The notes beneath the pieces are model-generated. The model worked only from the letters and a program-made list of their open reading frames with translations. It was not told where the DNA came from and did no database searches. A program made the position numbers and the translations under genes. Shown piece by piece: positions 1 to 12,069 of a stretch of 64,000 bases of DNA (positions are counted from its first letter, which is position 1; each line of letters begins with the position of its first letter). Origin of the DNA: Bryum argenteum (Eukaryota; Streptophyta; Bryopsida; Bryales; Bryaceae); NCBI GenBank assembly GCA_037043015.1, contig CM073321.1, positions 27,231,510-27,295,509 of the forward strand, written 5' to 3'.

Positions 1-926
1 ATGCACATCCTAAGCTTGCCATCCTTCTTGTCCACAAAGAGGACCGGTGCACCATATGGTGACTTGCTTGGTCTCACATAACCCCTTTCCAACAAGTCGT
101 TTAGTTGCTTCTTTAGCTCCATCAACTCTTTTTGGTTTAACCGATAAGGTGCCTTAGAAGGTGGCTCACTCTCAGGTAGCACCTCGATCTTGTGATCCAC
201 TTCTCTTCTTGGGGTAGCTCTTTGGGTAACTCATTGGTAAGCACATCCTTGTACTTGGCCAACACCTCTTGAATTACTTTGGGAAGTGGTTGTTGCACCC
301 TCTTCCCCTCATGCCCAAGTTGCTCTTCACGAGCCATCACCACAAATTGATGTTTCAACATTTGGTCTAAAGAGACCAAGTTTAATTTGCCCCCCGCTAT
401 TGAAGGGCCACGAGTTAACTTCAACACTAACTCCTTGCCATCACGGCGCACCACTAACCGTCTTGGCTTGCGCCTCACATCCACTGTGTGCGCCTCAAAG
501 AAGGTATCCCCTAAGATGAGGTCTACCTCATCCATCTCACATAATGTGAAATTCTCAACAAACTCCAATGTCCCACACTTCAAGGTCACTTGCAACGCCA
601 CTTCCTCCGTCTTGTGCGGTTCGCCCTTTTGCAAAACGCACATTGATGGGCTTGCTTGCCTTTTGCAGTGGCAAGCCCAACTCCCTTGCTAGTTTGGGAC
701 TCATGAAGGAGTGCGTTGCCCCCGTATCAACCAAACATGAGACATCTTTGTCCTTCACTTGGGCCTCAAGAAACAAGAGGCCCGGCCTTGGCTTGAGGCT
801 ACTTGCCTTGGCCACAAAACCTCCTTCTAGTATGCGGTCTTCAACACAAGCAAGACTTGCAATGGTACTCACCTTCTTGTCGGGCACTCCGCAATGAAGT
901 GGCCAATCTTGCCACAACCATGGCAC
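1..926 (-). pseudogene. Ty3/gypsy protease and start of reverse transcriptase (runs off the left edge)
   Basis: Continuation of the minus-strand polyprotein. A retropepsin with the active-site string LVDTGATHSFM lies near 715-750, followed by a second conserved stretch DLILGDTFF near 500-530. The reverse-transcriptase N-terminal region begins at about 130 and reads leftwards through [14 protein letters not shown] and [11 protein letters not shown] to base 1, where the window cuts it. Frame changes near 560-640 and 130-210 separate these blocks, so the copy looks mutated. The remaining RT, RNase H, integrase and the 3' LTR would lie left of the window. Ty3/gypsy is preferred over Ty1/copia because RT follows protease directly and the RT motifs are gypsy-like. 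Confidence 0.85.
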
Positions 927-2033
927 CTCTTGGCCTTGGTGTCATCACCTTTGTCTCCCCCTTTAGATGGCTTTCCCCCTTGGTGTTCCCTTTTGTTAGA
1001 GGCTCCACCATCCACTTGTCCCTTGTGTTTGTTGCCAAAGCCAAACTTCTTGCGCTCTTTGCCTCGAGCCGCATTCCTATTTGATCCGCTTTGTTGAGAG
1101 GGGCCACTTGACTTCCTCTCGGGTCCATCACCTCAATCCTTTCAACAATCTTGATGATGCCCGCCACATCCTCAGGAAGTTTTGGGAACTTGAACAAGGC
1201 ATCCACCACCCACTTTTGAAGCCCACCCAAAAAGATGCACTTCTTAGAGAACTCATCCATCTTGGGTGTGGCATTCATTTGGGCATTGAAGTCACGCACA
1301 TAGGCCTTGAGAGACCCAGTGTGCCTCATTTGCACCAAGTTCATGCCTTCCTCAACTCCCGATACTACGGTGTGAAGCGTTCACTCAACAAGTCTTTGAA
1401 GCCACCCCAAGTCAAGTTTGCCACCAACTCCGGCTCTTGCTCCTTTTTGCTTGTCCACCATTGAAGAGCATGATCCTTGAGAAATGTCACCGCAATGGAA
1501 ACTTTGTCCTCCTCATCCGGCTTTTGGACATCATAGTAGTTATCCATCTCAAGAAGGAATTCCTTCACCTTCCTTGCCTTACCAAGTCCCGAGAAGGTGC
1601 TTGGCATGTTTACCTTAGCCAACTTTTTGGTGGAAGATGAAGGTCGGGACCCTTGCATCATGAAGTGTTCAATCAACCTCTCTTGGCGATCCCTTTCTTC
1701 CTTCCCACGCTTGAGCTCTTGATTCACGGAGTCCATGAACTCAAGCATTCACATTTGGAAAGCCAATTGAGGATCTTGTTGTTCCACCCCTTGGGAAGAC
1801 TCTAGGCGTCTCGACCTAGAGCGCTCCTCTTCACCCAAGGGCTCCTCTTGAAGTGACAATTCCATTTGCTCATTGCCCTCACTAGTGGCAGCTTGCTCAT
1901 TGGAGTCATGAGAATGAGCCTCACTTGTAGGATCGGGGTCTTTGTTCCCCCTCGTGCGTGGCCGCTTGGAAGCTCCAGGCTCATCACCCTCAATGGTCTT
2001 CTTCTTGCCCATTGCTCCCTCACAACTTTGCAC
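850..2033 (-). pseudogene. Ty3/gypsy gag polyprotein, 5' part
   Basis: Minus-strand gag of an LTR retrotransposon, translated leftwards from about 2033. It opens with a hydrophilic low-complexity leader (2033-1749, ending at a stop), then a retrotransposon gag core in 1748-1365 containing the typical WW pair (HALQWW) and FKDLLSERF, continuing in 1344-950 with IFLGGLQKWV-type capsid sequence. A CCHC zinc knuckle (CHGCGKIGHFIAEC) lies at about 900-935 in a different frame from the preceding stretch, so at least one frameshift and one stop interrupt the polyprotein. Gag packages element RNA into cytoplasmic particles. The primer site and LTR follow immediately at higher coordinates, which fixes the orientation. 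Family is confident; this copy is probably inactive. Confidence 0.85.
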
Positions 2034-2046
2034 TTGGGTACTAAAA

Positions 2047-2063
2047 GCCTCGCTTCGATACCA
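2047..2063 (-). promoter_or_regulatory. Primer-binding site (tRNA-iMet type)
   Basis: On the minus strand TGGTATCGAAGCGAGG starts two bases inside the LTR end. The first seven bases equal the usual plant initiator-Met primer site TGGTATC, and the rest is similar. Its place between LTR and gag identifies 2066-4177 as the 5' LTR of the leftward element. Confidence 0.75.
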
Positions 2064-2065
2064 AG

Positions 2066-2315
2066 TGTCGCAACCCTTGCTAGCTCACCTTAGCTTACAC
2101 CAACTTTTTCCCAACTGTAGCAAGTGTCACGAGCGCTAACTCTGCACATCCCCCACATGCACAAAGTTAGCTCTCCATACCAACCACCAATGTCGCAACC
2201 CTTGCTAGCTCACCTTAGCTTACACCAACTTTTTCCCAACTCTAGCAAGTGTCACGAGCGCTAACTCTGCACATCCCCCACATGCACAAAGTTAGCTCTC
2301 CATACCAACCACCAA
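2066..2315. repeat. 125-bp tandem duplication at the LTR edge
   Basis: Units 2066-2190 and 2191-2315 both begin TGTCGCAACCCTTGC and end ACCAACCACCAA, and are almost identical. The duplication repeats the U5 edge of the LTR. Confidence 0.85.
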
Positions 2316-4177
2316 GCTCACCGCTTGGTTATCAATCCTCTTACTCATGCAACGGGACTCAACCCCTTCGTAGGTAGCCAATGGTTAGGTGCGGACTTCC
2401 ACTTATGTCCAAGGCCCAACTTGGTGGCACTCCCATACCACGCGGCCTAACCGCACTTGGTGGTGTCTCCTCACCACCGCCCATGACCACCATGGTGACC
2501 CCAAGGCCACCAAGTAATCACAACGCCGGCGGTGAGACACCACCCCACATCGGTAGCACTCATGGTCCTCATTTTGCCTATATGAGTCCCCGTGGTGAAG
2601 CCCCAACACTAGCTCCCCCACCGGGACTCACCTTGTCCTTATGAGCCACCGTGGTGAAGCCCCAACACTAGCTCCACCCACCGTGCCTCATTTTGCACTT
2701 TGAGTCCCCATGGTGGAGCCCCAACACTAGCTCCACCCATTGGGACTCACCTTGGCTTGGGAGTCCCCATGGTGAGGCCCCAACACTAGCCACACCACTC
2801 GGGACTCCCACCTTGGACACCACCAAGGCACCATGGGAGTGGGGAGGGAGACCAGCCCTCCCCATAGTATACTCTGTGGGATTCGGCAGCCCCCTAGTCC
2901 TAGGTGAAGGGCTGGACCCTCACACCTCTAAGGTTTGGAAGACCACCCAATCTCCCAATGCCTTAGCCGCTGGAAGGCCCTGGGAGACTTCCCGAACCTT
3001 CCAGGGCTCGTATCTACCTCGTTTCGCATCCAAACGCGACGAGCGACCACTCTATCGACATCTACTCGTCAAGTAGATGCCGATAGACACCTTACTTGCC
3101 TCATTCCGACAAGTATTGAGGGAGTTATGCCCCTCTGAAGATTCGGGAGTCCCGGGCCAGCTTCCCAGTCCAGCACTGTCCCTGGACAGCACTCCCTTTA
3201 GTCCCACAATCTTCCAACTCCCATAACTTTTAGCTCACACCTCCAAATGAGGTGCTCCTTAGCATCCCGGAATCGTGGCAACATGAGCTTCCATAATCTC
3301 ATGTCCATTCCCTCGTGGCTCCTAGTCTCCGTGGGTGAGAGACGTCTCCAACGCCCGGGGTCCTCTCCCACACTAGGCCCACTTAGGTTCCCTTCACCTT
3401 GGCACCCCAAGGCCCGGGCGTCACTCCGGTGTCCCCCTTGGGCCCTTGGTGTTGCGGGCACTCCTCAAGGAGAGGTGCGCGACATTCTGTGACACACTTT
3501 TGTTTTGGAAGACCACCCGTTTTTGCCTTAGTCTCAAAAACGGGCCGTATCTTCTTCTCGGGCTAACTTGTAGCTCAGTTATCCAAATGGGACGTGCAAG
3601 CCCATTTTCGACATCTACTGTTTGAGTAGATGTCGATGGACTCCTCACTTGTCCCAAGCAGAGCTTCCATGTGGGAGCTATGCTCCTCTGAACATTCGGG
3701 AGTCCCAGGAGGCAGCAGTCCCGGAGTCCCGAAGTCCCGATGCTTTGGAGAGCCATATCTCCCAAAGCATTGCTTTGCTCCTCACGAGCCTTAGCATTTT
3801 GGAAAGCTCTTGTCTAAAGCTTTTCAAAGACATGCAACATGCCACCATCCAAGAAGGACGACATTTTGAGTCCCGAAGGGCAACACTCCCAAGTCCCGGA
3901 GTGTCCCGGAACACGCTCCAACTTTGGAGAGCTATATCTCATGACTTACAACTCCAAATCGCGTGTTCTTTGGATCCATGGGTGTGTGCTCAGACAAGGT
4001 TTCCAACCATATAAGGCACACCACCCAGTTTGTCCCGAGCACGACGCCATTGCGTGCTGTTTGCTCGGGACTCCCCTTGGTCACTTCACCTTGTCTCTTG
4101 CGAAGCCCGGGGCGTCACTCCCGGGGTCCTCTTGGCTCACCACGGTGTTCGGGCATCCTTTGGAAAGGGATGTGACA
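2066..4177 (-). repeat. 5' LTR of the leftward Ty3/gypsy element
   Basis: The block starts TGTCGCAACCC and ends GATGTGACA, giving TG...CA termini. Positions about 3490-4177 are nearly identical to the same portion of the two solo LTRs further right (5325-6017 and 14290-14983), while 2316-3480 differs, so this is a longer subfamily of the same LTR. The partner LTR is outside the window, so the TSD cannot be checked. The ORFs inside it (up to about 130 residues, on both strands) are chance frames. Confidence 0.8.
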
Positions 4178-7100
4178 TCAGGTGACTCGCTACGGGCGTG
4201 CTTTGGCCGTTTTTGCCTTGATGACTCTCCAGGCAAGTAGGCAGGCGTCACACAACGTGGACGCTCTGCTGGGGCGACCTCATCATCTTCTAGATTGTCG
4301 ATCAGAAGCCTTTGTTGGCGGCGGTCTACCAATGGTAAGTTGACCTCTTCAACTTCAGACTCCGGTGGCTGGAACCCGAGTACGAATTGGCTTTGAGTAT
4401 GATCTGCCTCGTGAAGTGCAACTCTTGACCTTGGGGTTGCCTGTCGTACTGCTGCGTTCATAGCAAGTGCTGGTGTTGCAAATAATGGAGCCGGAGTGTC
4501 GCGGCCCTAATTACTCCAACACATTTTTTTCTTAGTGAGCCTTACTTGGTAGCGGAATCCCGGCTCACTTAGTTGGTAGCAACCGGCCACGACTTTGCTA
4601 ACACTTGCATGTGCCCCACACACACAATGTTAGCACCATTCTAAGTCAAGGTGTCCAACCCACCTTGACTCCATAACTCATTATCCGGTACTCATTACCC
4701 GGAACTTCGACCAACACATGGGCATGCCAACCCGGAACTCCCACAAAACACATGGGCATGCCACTTGGTGGCACGGGGCGGCCTTCCACACATGTCCAAG
4801 CTCCCAAGGGTGCTACTAATCACCCCCGGAGCTAACCGCCCTTATCCATTTTCCAACTTCCCACTAGTCCCCTTCCACTCTTGTTTCTCACCCCATTCGG
4901 GACATTGCCGGAAATCCTCCCGGAATCCGGCACTAGTTTTCCCGGGGACTAGTTTGGAGCGGGACTCTTTCCAACCCAATGTTGCGGGATGCTCAAGAGC
5001 ATCCCACAATGCCCAAGGTGTGGAAGTGAGGCTTCATTTCCATGCCTCACCCTTTTGAGCCATTCCCGGTCACTCCCGGGAACCGGCACTACTTATCACG
5101 GGGACTAACTTGGAGAGGGACATTTCCCAACCCCATGTTTAGAGATGCTCCAAAGCACTCTCTACTTTCCACAAGGTGCGGGAGTGAGGCCCCATCCCAA
5201 GCCTCACCCCTTGGAGCCACCCCGGCTCCTCAAGGCACCATGTGCAAGTGAGGAGGGAGACCACCCCTTCTCATAGTACTCTCTGGAGTCTTCGGTAGGC
5301 CCCCCCCTCTTGTGTTGAGGGGCCTTCTGTGACACACTTTTGTTTTGGAAGACCACCCGTTTTTGCCTTAGTCTCAAAAACGGGCCGTATCTTCTTCTCG
5401 GGCTAACTTGTAGCTCAGTTATTCAAATGGGACGTGCAAGCCCATTTTCGACATCTACTGTTTGAGTAGATGTCGATGGACTCCTCACTTGTCCCAATCG
5501 GAGCTTCCATGTGGGAGCTATGCTCCTCTGAACATTCGGGAGTCCCGGGAGGCAGCAGTCCCGGAGTCCCGAAGTCCCGATGCTTTGGAGAGCCATATCT
5601 CCCAAAGCATTGCTTTGCTCCTCACGAGCCTTAGCATTTTGGAAAGCTCATGTCCAGAGCTTTCCAAAGACATGCAACATGCCGCCATCCAAGAAGGACG
5701 ACATTTTGAGTCCCGAAGGGCAACACTCCCGAGTCCCGGAGTGTCCCGGAACACGCTCCAACTTTGGAGAGCCATATCTCATGACTCACAACTCCAAATC
5801 GCGCGTTCTTTGGACCTATGGATGCGTGCTTGAACAAGGCTTGCAACCATATAAGGCACACCACCAAGTTCGTCCCGAGCACGACGCCATTGCGTGCTGT
5901 TTGCTCGGGACTCTCCTTGGTCACCTCACCTTGTCTCTTGCCAAGCCCGGGGCGTCACTCCCGGGGTCCTCTCGGCTCACCACGGTGTTCGGGCATCCTT
6001 TGGAAATGGATGTGACACGGAGCTTGCACATCAGCCTGACACTCACCCTTTCTAAGGCGCTTCTTTGATTTCTTGGGGTTCAGTGCCGCTGGTGGAGTGG
6101 TATCCTCGACTTCATCCAAGTCCACCACGTCTTTGCTGATGTATAAGAAGCCAAGTTCAATGCTGTTCAGTTGATCCACCTCCCAACTCGGACACTTGTT
6201 CCTCTGGCAGTCCAAGTACCAACCACAAAAATAAAAATGCTGACGCCCATACATGGTTTGAATTGCTGTTGTGTACATGCATGTGTCTTGAGTTGGATCA
6301 GTCCAATTCTCAAAATACACGAGAAGCTTCGGCACAGCTTTCGCTACAAGCAAGACGTGTTTGAAGTAGCGGTATAACACTCGACGAGCTGCCTCCTTGA
6401 AACCAAGCTGGTCCTTCGGTTGGTAGCCTTTGTAGATGCCGACTGAGTTCGCGACTTTGGGATCCACCTACGGGCGGAATTCTCTGTAGAATGCCGAAAC
6501 CCAGAGTCTGCAGCGCATTTGTTCAACGTAGTCCTGGATTTGCATGATTTGGTCTCGCCCCTCTCCTTCGTAATTGACGTCCACCCTCAATGCCTTGAGA
6601 GCACTAACTACTTGAGTTTGACAATCTTCCGAAAGCTGCAAGAAAAGGAAAAGCCACATTCTATAAGAAGCCTGACATTCCAAAGGTCACAATTCAGTTG
6701 CCGACATTTACATGTGCCTTGAAAGTAGCTTTGTTCAGGAATGAATTGAATTGCTCATCGGTGAACTTCTGTTTTGGGAATTTCAATTCCTCCTTGGACT
6801 TCGGGTTCCAGTTTCATATGTCCAATCAGGTGAGCTTGGAGTTGATGTCCATTGCAGAGGTTGCGAATGCGTACAGCTTCTCGCTGAGCATCTCGGGCGG
6901 ATGGAAGGTCTCGTAATGCTCCTTCACCTTCTCGATGAATTTACCTTCGTACTTCTCATCACAAATGGGAAGTAGCTTCTTCAACTCACGTTCTAAAGTA
7001 CATTTCTTGGCTGTTACATGTTTGTGGATGTATTCGTTAATCCCGTGTCATGTCCATTCGTCCCTATTTGGAAACATCTTCTCAAAATTTTTTGCTGCAG

Positions 7101-7455
7101 TATCAGCAGCCTCAGATATCTCACTCTGCATTACACCAGAAAGGTGTATTAGAAGCGTTATAAAAGTGTATACTGGGAGGGACTCATATGTGATAACTAA
7201 CCTGGTAAAGGAAGTTTGTAAGCCCAGGAACCATAAGCGAGAACCAAGTCCGAACACTTTTGGTCTCAGCTTTGATATAATCAGCCTCTGACACCAAGCC
7301 CTTGAAATATTCAAGAGGCTTCTTTCCAACTGCATACAGTCGATATAACTTATGCACAAAATTCTCCTTCACATGGCTGTTTTGATTGCGTCTGAAAATC
7401 CATTCATCGGCAAGCAATAAATGAGAAAAGTCGTTGTACACCCTTTTCATCCTTA
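4178..7455 (-). pseudogene. Unrecognised minus-strand gene, interrupted by a solo LTR
   Basis: Coding-like sequence runs leftwards in several pieces: 7450-7050 (leucine-rich, with VKENFVHKLYRLYAVGKKP), 6683-6471, 6467-6023 and 4496-4178. The 6683 and 6467 pieces share one frame, separated only by a TAG at 6468-6470. The last two pieces are separated by the solo LTR; taking out the LTR and one copy of the 5-bp TSD restores an uninterrupted frame through the junction. Introns are likely between 6690 and 7050. I do not recognise the protein: no catalytic motif stands out, and its tail is lysine- and proline-rich. It could be a host gene fragment or a transposon accessory ORF. Confidence 0.45.
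4497..6017 (-). mobile_element. Solo LTR A (Ty3/gypsy)
   Basis: Begins TGTCGCGGCCC, ends GATGTGACA, and is flanked by perfect 5-bp duplications cggag (4492-4496 and 6018-6022). No internal region is present, so it is a solo LTR left by recombination between two LTRs. It matches solo LTR B over most of its length, and the gypsy 5' LTR over its last ~690 bp. Strand is assigned by comparison with that 5' LTR. Confidence 0.92.
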
Positions 7456-8560
7456 GATGGTGTCATGTCCAGGATATCGCGGATTTTCTCGGGGTCGGGG
7501 AGCTTGCCATACTTACGGACAATATATTCGAGTATGACGCCAACAAAATATAAGAACATGCACGTTGAGAGTGACAACGTTGGTTTGGCATGCGTGGAAA
7601 ATTTGTCGGAGCTAAGTAACGTGGTCTTGCATCTTTGCGTAGACTGTCCCATCATCCAAGTAGATTCTAAAGAATTGTTTTAGATACGGTCTAAAAATCA
7701 ATTCTATCACCCGTTGGAATGTCATCGAGGCATTCTTCGCCCCAAATGACATTCGTTTGAATTGATATGGGCCCTATTTTGTGGAGAAAGCAGTTTTGTT
7801 TTAACCGTGCTCTACCATGGCCACTTGGTAATACCCTAAGAAGCAATCGAGGAAGGAATACATTTTGTGGCCAGCAACTTCGACAATGATCTCCTTCATG
7901 TATGGTAGAGGATAATGGTCCTTTTTCGTAGTTGCGTTGAGTTTCTTGAAATCCACGCACATACGTAAGGTGCTATTCTTCATGGGGATGATCACTATGG
8001 GTGATAGCCACGACGCGGCATCTACGGGAGATATGAACTTAGCGAAGAGGATTTTGTCCAGTTCAGCTTCACTCGGTCTGCGTAGTTTGTATTCATCCCA
8101 TAGCGCTGTTGTTGTACCGGGGTGGCGTCAAGGATGAGGTCGATGGTATGTTCGGCCAAGGAGTTAGGAATTTCCTTCAAATCCTCGTGGTTCCATACGA
8201 AAATATCCCGGTATTTGTGGAGTAGTGCTGTAGCTGCATGTTTGATGGACGGGGGTGCGTTTGCGTTGATTTTTATGTACTTGGGTGTTTCCGTGGTTCC
8301 CAAGTTTACTAACTCAAGCCTTTCCTTGGCCCTGTGGGTCCATCTAGTGATGGTTTTGTGGTGCAGTGTTTGCTTAGCAGGGATGGTGTTTATATCCACC
8401 AATTCATGGACTTCCTCGGAAAAATGTGCGGGAATGTCCATTCTCTCTCGTCTGGTACCAAACTTGCTAGGTGTATCTCAGCTACGGGGATTAGGTCGAG
8501 GTGTACATGAAGGATGCAATTCTTTGTGTTGGTGTGCAAGTTTGAACCAGATGTAGACCT
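7400..8560 (-). pseudogene. Ty3/gypsy pol fragment, second and diverged
   Basis: Minus-strand reverse-transcriptase remnant. The upstream connector (8441-8022) contains KYRDIFVWNHEDLKEIP and a Q-Q-R-Y-x-MN string typical of the segment before RT. Then comes an RT palm block (7995-7801) with LRMCVDFKKLNATTKKDHYPLP and YSFLDCFLGYYQV, and a later block (7655-7460) with YGKLPDPEKIRDI. The frame changes at about 8020, 7800 and 7690, and no LTR, protease or integrase is visible. It differs clearly from the gypsy element at 1-4177, so it is a separate, older insertion. Its left edge abuts the unrecognised gene at about 7455. Confidence 0.8.
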
Positions 8561-8564
8561 ATTC

Positions 8565-8964
8565 ATCCATGCGCCTACCCTAAGTTTCAACGAGGTGAAG
8601 ATAATCATGGAGAGAGGCATTCTTGAGCACGCCACAGTTTCAATGTCATAGTTTTTCACACTAAACCCCCTGTTCACCTTAAACCTAGACTGTGTAGTTA
8701 ACATGTTGTGTGACAATATTTTGCAATATTGCATTAAAAAAAATATATTAGTATCTATGTTCACAAAATTGTTTGACTCGTGTCACCCCATAAGTGTCTC
8801 CATGTCTTTTGAATGTTGTTGAAGTTTGCCAAATTTCGGATTTTTTTCCCTCATTTCCACGGGTTTGGGTTCCAAATCCACAGTAATAAGTCAAGAATAT
8901 TCAAATATTCTCTAGAATATTCGGAATAAATTTAGAATTTTTATATTTTTAGTAAAATTTTCCA
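8565..8964. other. AT-rich gap, nothing recognised
   Basis: Sequence between the gypsy pol remnant and the methyltransferase-type element. I see no supported gene or terminal repeat, only AT-rich sequence with short GAATATTC-like runs. Confidence 0.4.
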
Positions 8965-9000
8965 AAAAAATGTTCACACCACCGCTCTCCAATCTGAATT

Positions 9001-9060
9001 TCTCCGCTCTACGCTCTCCGCTCTACGCTCTCCGCTCTACGCTCTCCGCTCTACGCTCAC
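9001..9060. repeat. 16-bp tandem minisatellite
   Basis: The unit CTCTCCGCTCTACGCT is repeated nearly four times without change. Related CGCTCTACGCTC words occur at the right end of this element and of its inverted copy. Confidence 0.9.
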
Positions 9061-9097
9061 GCCCAAGTAACGTCTAAGACCGGGAGTATGGAGTGCA

Positions 9098-12069
9098 ATG
9101 GATAACGGCATCAAGGCTGAAATCAAATCAATTCGTGGCAAAAATTCCGTCAAGATGGTCGCTGTGGCTAATAACAAGCTTGGAAAAGTATTTCCAAAAG
9201 AGGTAAATAAGACTATCTTTTTAGTATCTATATCAGCCTATATGTTCTTACGTTCCATAACTGTGCAATAATTGTGCATCTCATGTGCAAATTTATTCCC
9301 ATTACAGCCAAAACTTGAAGCCCGATATGACAATTGATCGTTTACACATGATAGCTACTACCAGCATTCATTTCAATTTCAAGGGAAAGTGGCTACAATG
9401 GTGGAACGCACCAAACGAAGTTTGAGGATATTATCATTTCCCAGAATAGCGTCCAATAAAAGATAAAACTTTGGTTGCATTTCTCCATCGCGCTTCTCTT
9501 TGGGCACACGTATCTTGGATTTTTGTGACGTGTTTCCAATATTTATGTTGTTGTCGTGTTTCAATTTCTAACAATTTCTCTTTATTTTCAGTTGGAGCAT
9601 TCACTTGAGAGTGAAATGCAGAAACTGGTTGAAAACGACAATCTCAACATTGAGTAGTCTAGTGTTGTACTGAAGCCATTGGCGTATGTAGAGAAGTGGA
9701 GGTTGCTCTTACGGGAGAAGGCCTACGGCGACTACCTTTCTCCTAATGCAAGTCCAAAGTTCGTAAAAGGCTCAGATATTCAGAAGATTGGTGGTGGCAA
9801 AGTTACTATTAAGCGATTGTTCTTCCGGAAAGCATTCAATCCGTTATTCAGTATTCATTATATTTTAACAAAGTATTCAATTTTCACATTTTAATATCTT
9901 TGCTTTTGTGTAGATACTTGAAACAAGAGCTTATTGCCAAAGGAGCATTAGCTTCATGGTCCCTTCCACTAGAGTTCAAGGACGTTTCAGTTGCAAATGA
10001 TCCCTCTAGCATCTTCTCCGCAACTCAACAAACGCAATTTACTACCTCCCAATTGACAACCGGTGGTTGGTTTATTGAGTGCAACAACAACTACGTGCAC
10101 AAGGAGGAGAAACACCTTCTTCGAAACTCTGGTTCAAACGCTCCTGACAGTACACTTATGGAGATTGACGATGATCACGACTTATCGCTCTGACCAGGCG
10201 CACCTGTCCCACGCTCTCCACCTCCTTCACCATCTCCACTGCCCAAACCTCGAGCAAACAAAAAGCGACAAAATGCTGCTGCAGACCCTAAACAAGAATC
10301 CGGGGAGATGGCTCCTCTCCCACAAGATTTTGCAAATTCGGAGGAACCTGAAATGACTCAGGCTTTAGATAGAGCGAGAGTCAATGCACCTACATGCCGT
10401 GCAAGATTGACTCAACTTTTCTGTAGGTGGACTTTCGAATGTTAGGTCCTCAATCTTTCACGGTCGACCACAACTTCCCGTAGTCCCCTCGTTGCCTCAG
10501 TCAGCCAAAATTCGCCAAACGCCCTATTCTGAAACCCAAACCTTGTCGTCAAAAATATCGGTCACTTTGCATATGTATCTCAAGATGGGGAACATTGGAG
10601 ATCTGGTTCATCAATCGTTGACAATTGGAAACAGAGATTTGCAAATTCTGGATATTGTCCAGCACATCAACAAGGTACTATAACGTACAATTGTCATTTA
10701 AATTCTCCTTACTTACATTCTGTACTCGTAAACCTATTATCCACTATCTTAATATTTGCGTGTATCTCAGATTGGAAAAGACCAGAAGTACCGGTGTACG
10801 GCGATGGAATATAATCCTAAGCATCTAGGGATTGATCTTATTTTTGCAGACGCTCCAGAGAACTTGTCTGTACGTGGTGTGTCTCCTACTGAGATTCCAT
10901 CTTGGAACCAGCGTGGTAAAAACTACTTTGAGGACATCTTCTTCTTTGCCGCATATCATTTGACAGACGTTGGAGCGATTCTTGTGATGCATCCCAAGGA
11001 TCGTAGAATTGAGCGTACTCTCGATTCTGATTCTGCAACATATAATCTTTGTGTTGTTCGAGACTATTGGCAATATAATCCCTTGCCTATGGCCTCTACG
11101 CTACCGCACTAGAAAGAGGTACGGGGCAATTTGTAGTTCCCAATTTCACAATTCATTATTAATGTCCTATCTGCTTGTATGTTAATATTTCTCTAATTGT
11201 GTTTCGCAGACTGACAACTTCAACATCAAGGTCTATGTTCGTAAGGAGTTTGTTTTGAAGTTCAAATCTTGGCAAGTGGGACACTCGTTCGCGGGTGTGT
11301 CAATCATGCCTGACGAGGAAGACAATGTCTGTAACTTTGCAGACAAAGAGACATTGCGTTATCGTCCAAACGGTACACCATGGCGAGGCTCACGAGAGAA
11401 GGACCCCTCCTTCATTCAATGCTTCATGGATTGCCTCACAGACGATGGACGTATCGTCTTAGACTAGAGCGCAAGTACAGGTAATGTTTACATAACGGCT
11501 ATTTTAGAATTTGTTTATACATTTTGTATTGCTAACACGGGTTCTTGAATCTTTAGGTGCATCTGTAATTGCTTGCGCCCGCTCAAACCGACACCTGATT
11601 ATTATGGAACCCGAGGAAGAGATCTTTAATGGTGTATTAGTAGATTACAAGGATGGTCCTCCCAGTGATGAAGAGAGTGGAGAATCAGCCCTACCGGCAG
11701 ATAATGACTTCAACGAACCGCAAGTGAAGAAGCCACGAAAGTTCATTGGTGCGTAATATCCTCATCTGTGCTCTTCCTCAATTTTGGATTCTGCTCTTAC
11801 AAATATATAGTACTGACTTTCTTTGTACTTTTAGCATCGCACGTCCAAAAGAGCAATTGACTCGCAACGCTCATCTCTACAACAGCCCTCCATCAACATT
11901 CACCCTACCTTCATATGCCGAGCATCTTGCACAAGAGTTTGTTTGAGCTCCATCTTCCATTCTATCTGACAATACACGTCCACATTATAGCAATAACGTG
12001 CTTAAGTTTATAGACTTTGAGGATGATGAGTGTGACGAGCACTTCAATGGTGCTACACCTTCAGCGTAG
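9098..12069 (+). pseudogene. Beta-class DNA methyltransferase-like gene, multi-exon, copy 1
   Basis: Coding blocks separated by probable introns (gt...ag edges): 9098-9202, about 9592-9840, 9914-10192, 10770-11110, 11211-11480, 11557-11750 and 11836-12069. The block near 10840 has DLIFADAPENL followed by a long region ending GAILVMHP, in the place of motif IV (DPPY) and the strand after it in N6-adenine/N4-cytosine methyltransferases. Near 11385-11560, PWRGSREKDPSFIQCF is followed by DDGRIVLD, then SASTGASVIACARSNRHLI and an acidic MEPEEE, like the KP region and the DPFxGSGTT SAM-binding motif I. This motif order (IV before I) is that of the beta class. The canonical residues are altered, and a TAG falls just after VLD at about 11465. 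Further stops at about 9660, 10193 and 11944 suggest decay. A DNA-binding or inactive homologue is also possible. Confidence 0.45.

Noticed and set aside
3421-6068. Many 60-160-codon frames within the LTRs
   Set aside because: They recur on both strands of every LTR copy and match no retroelement protein; they reflect GC-rich LTR sequence.
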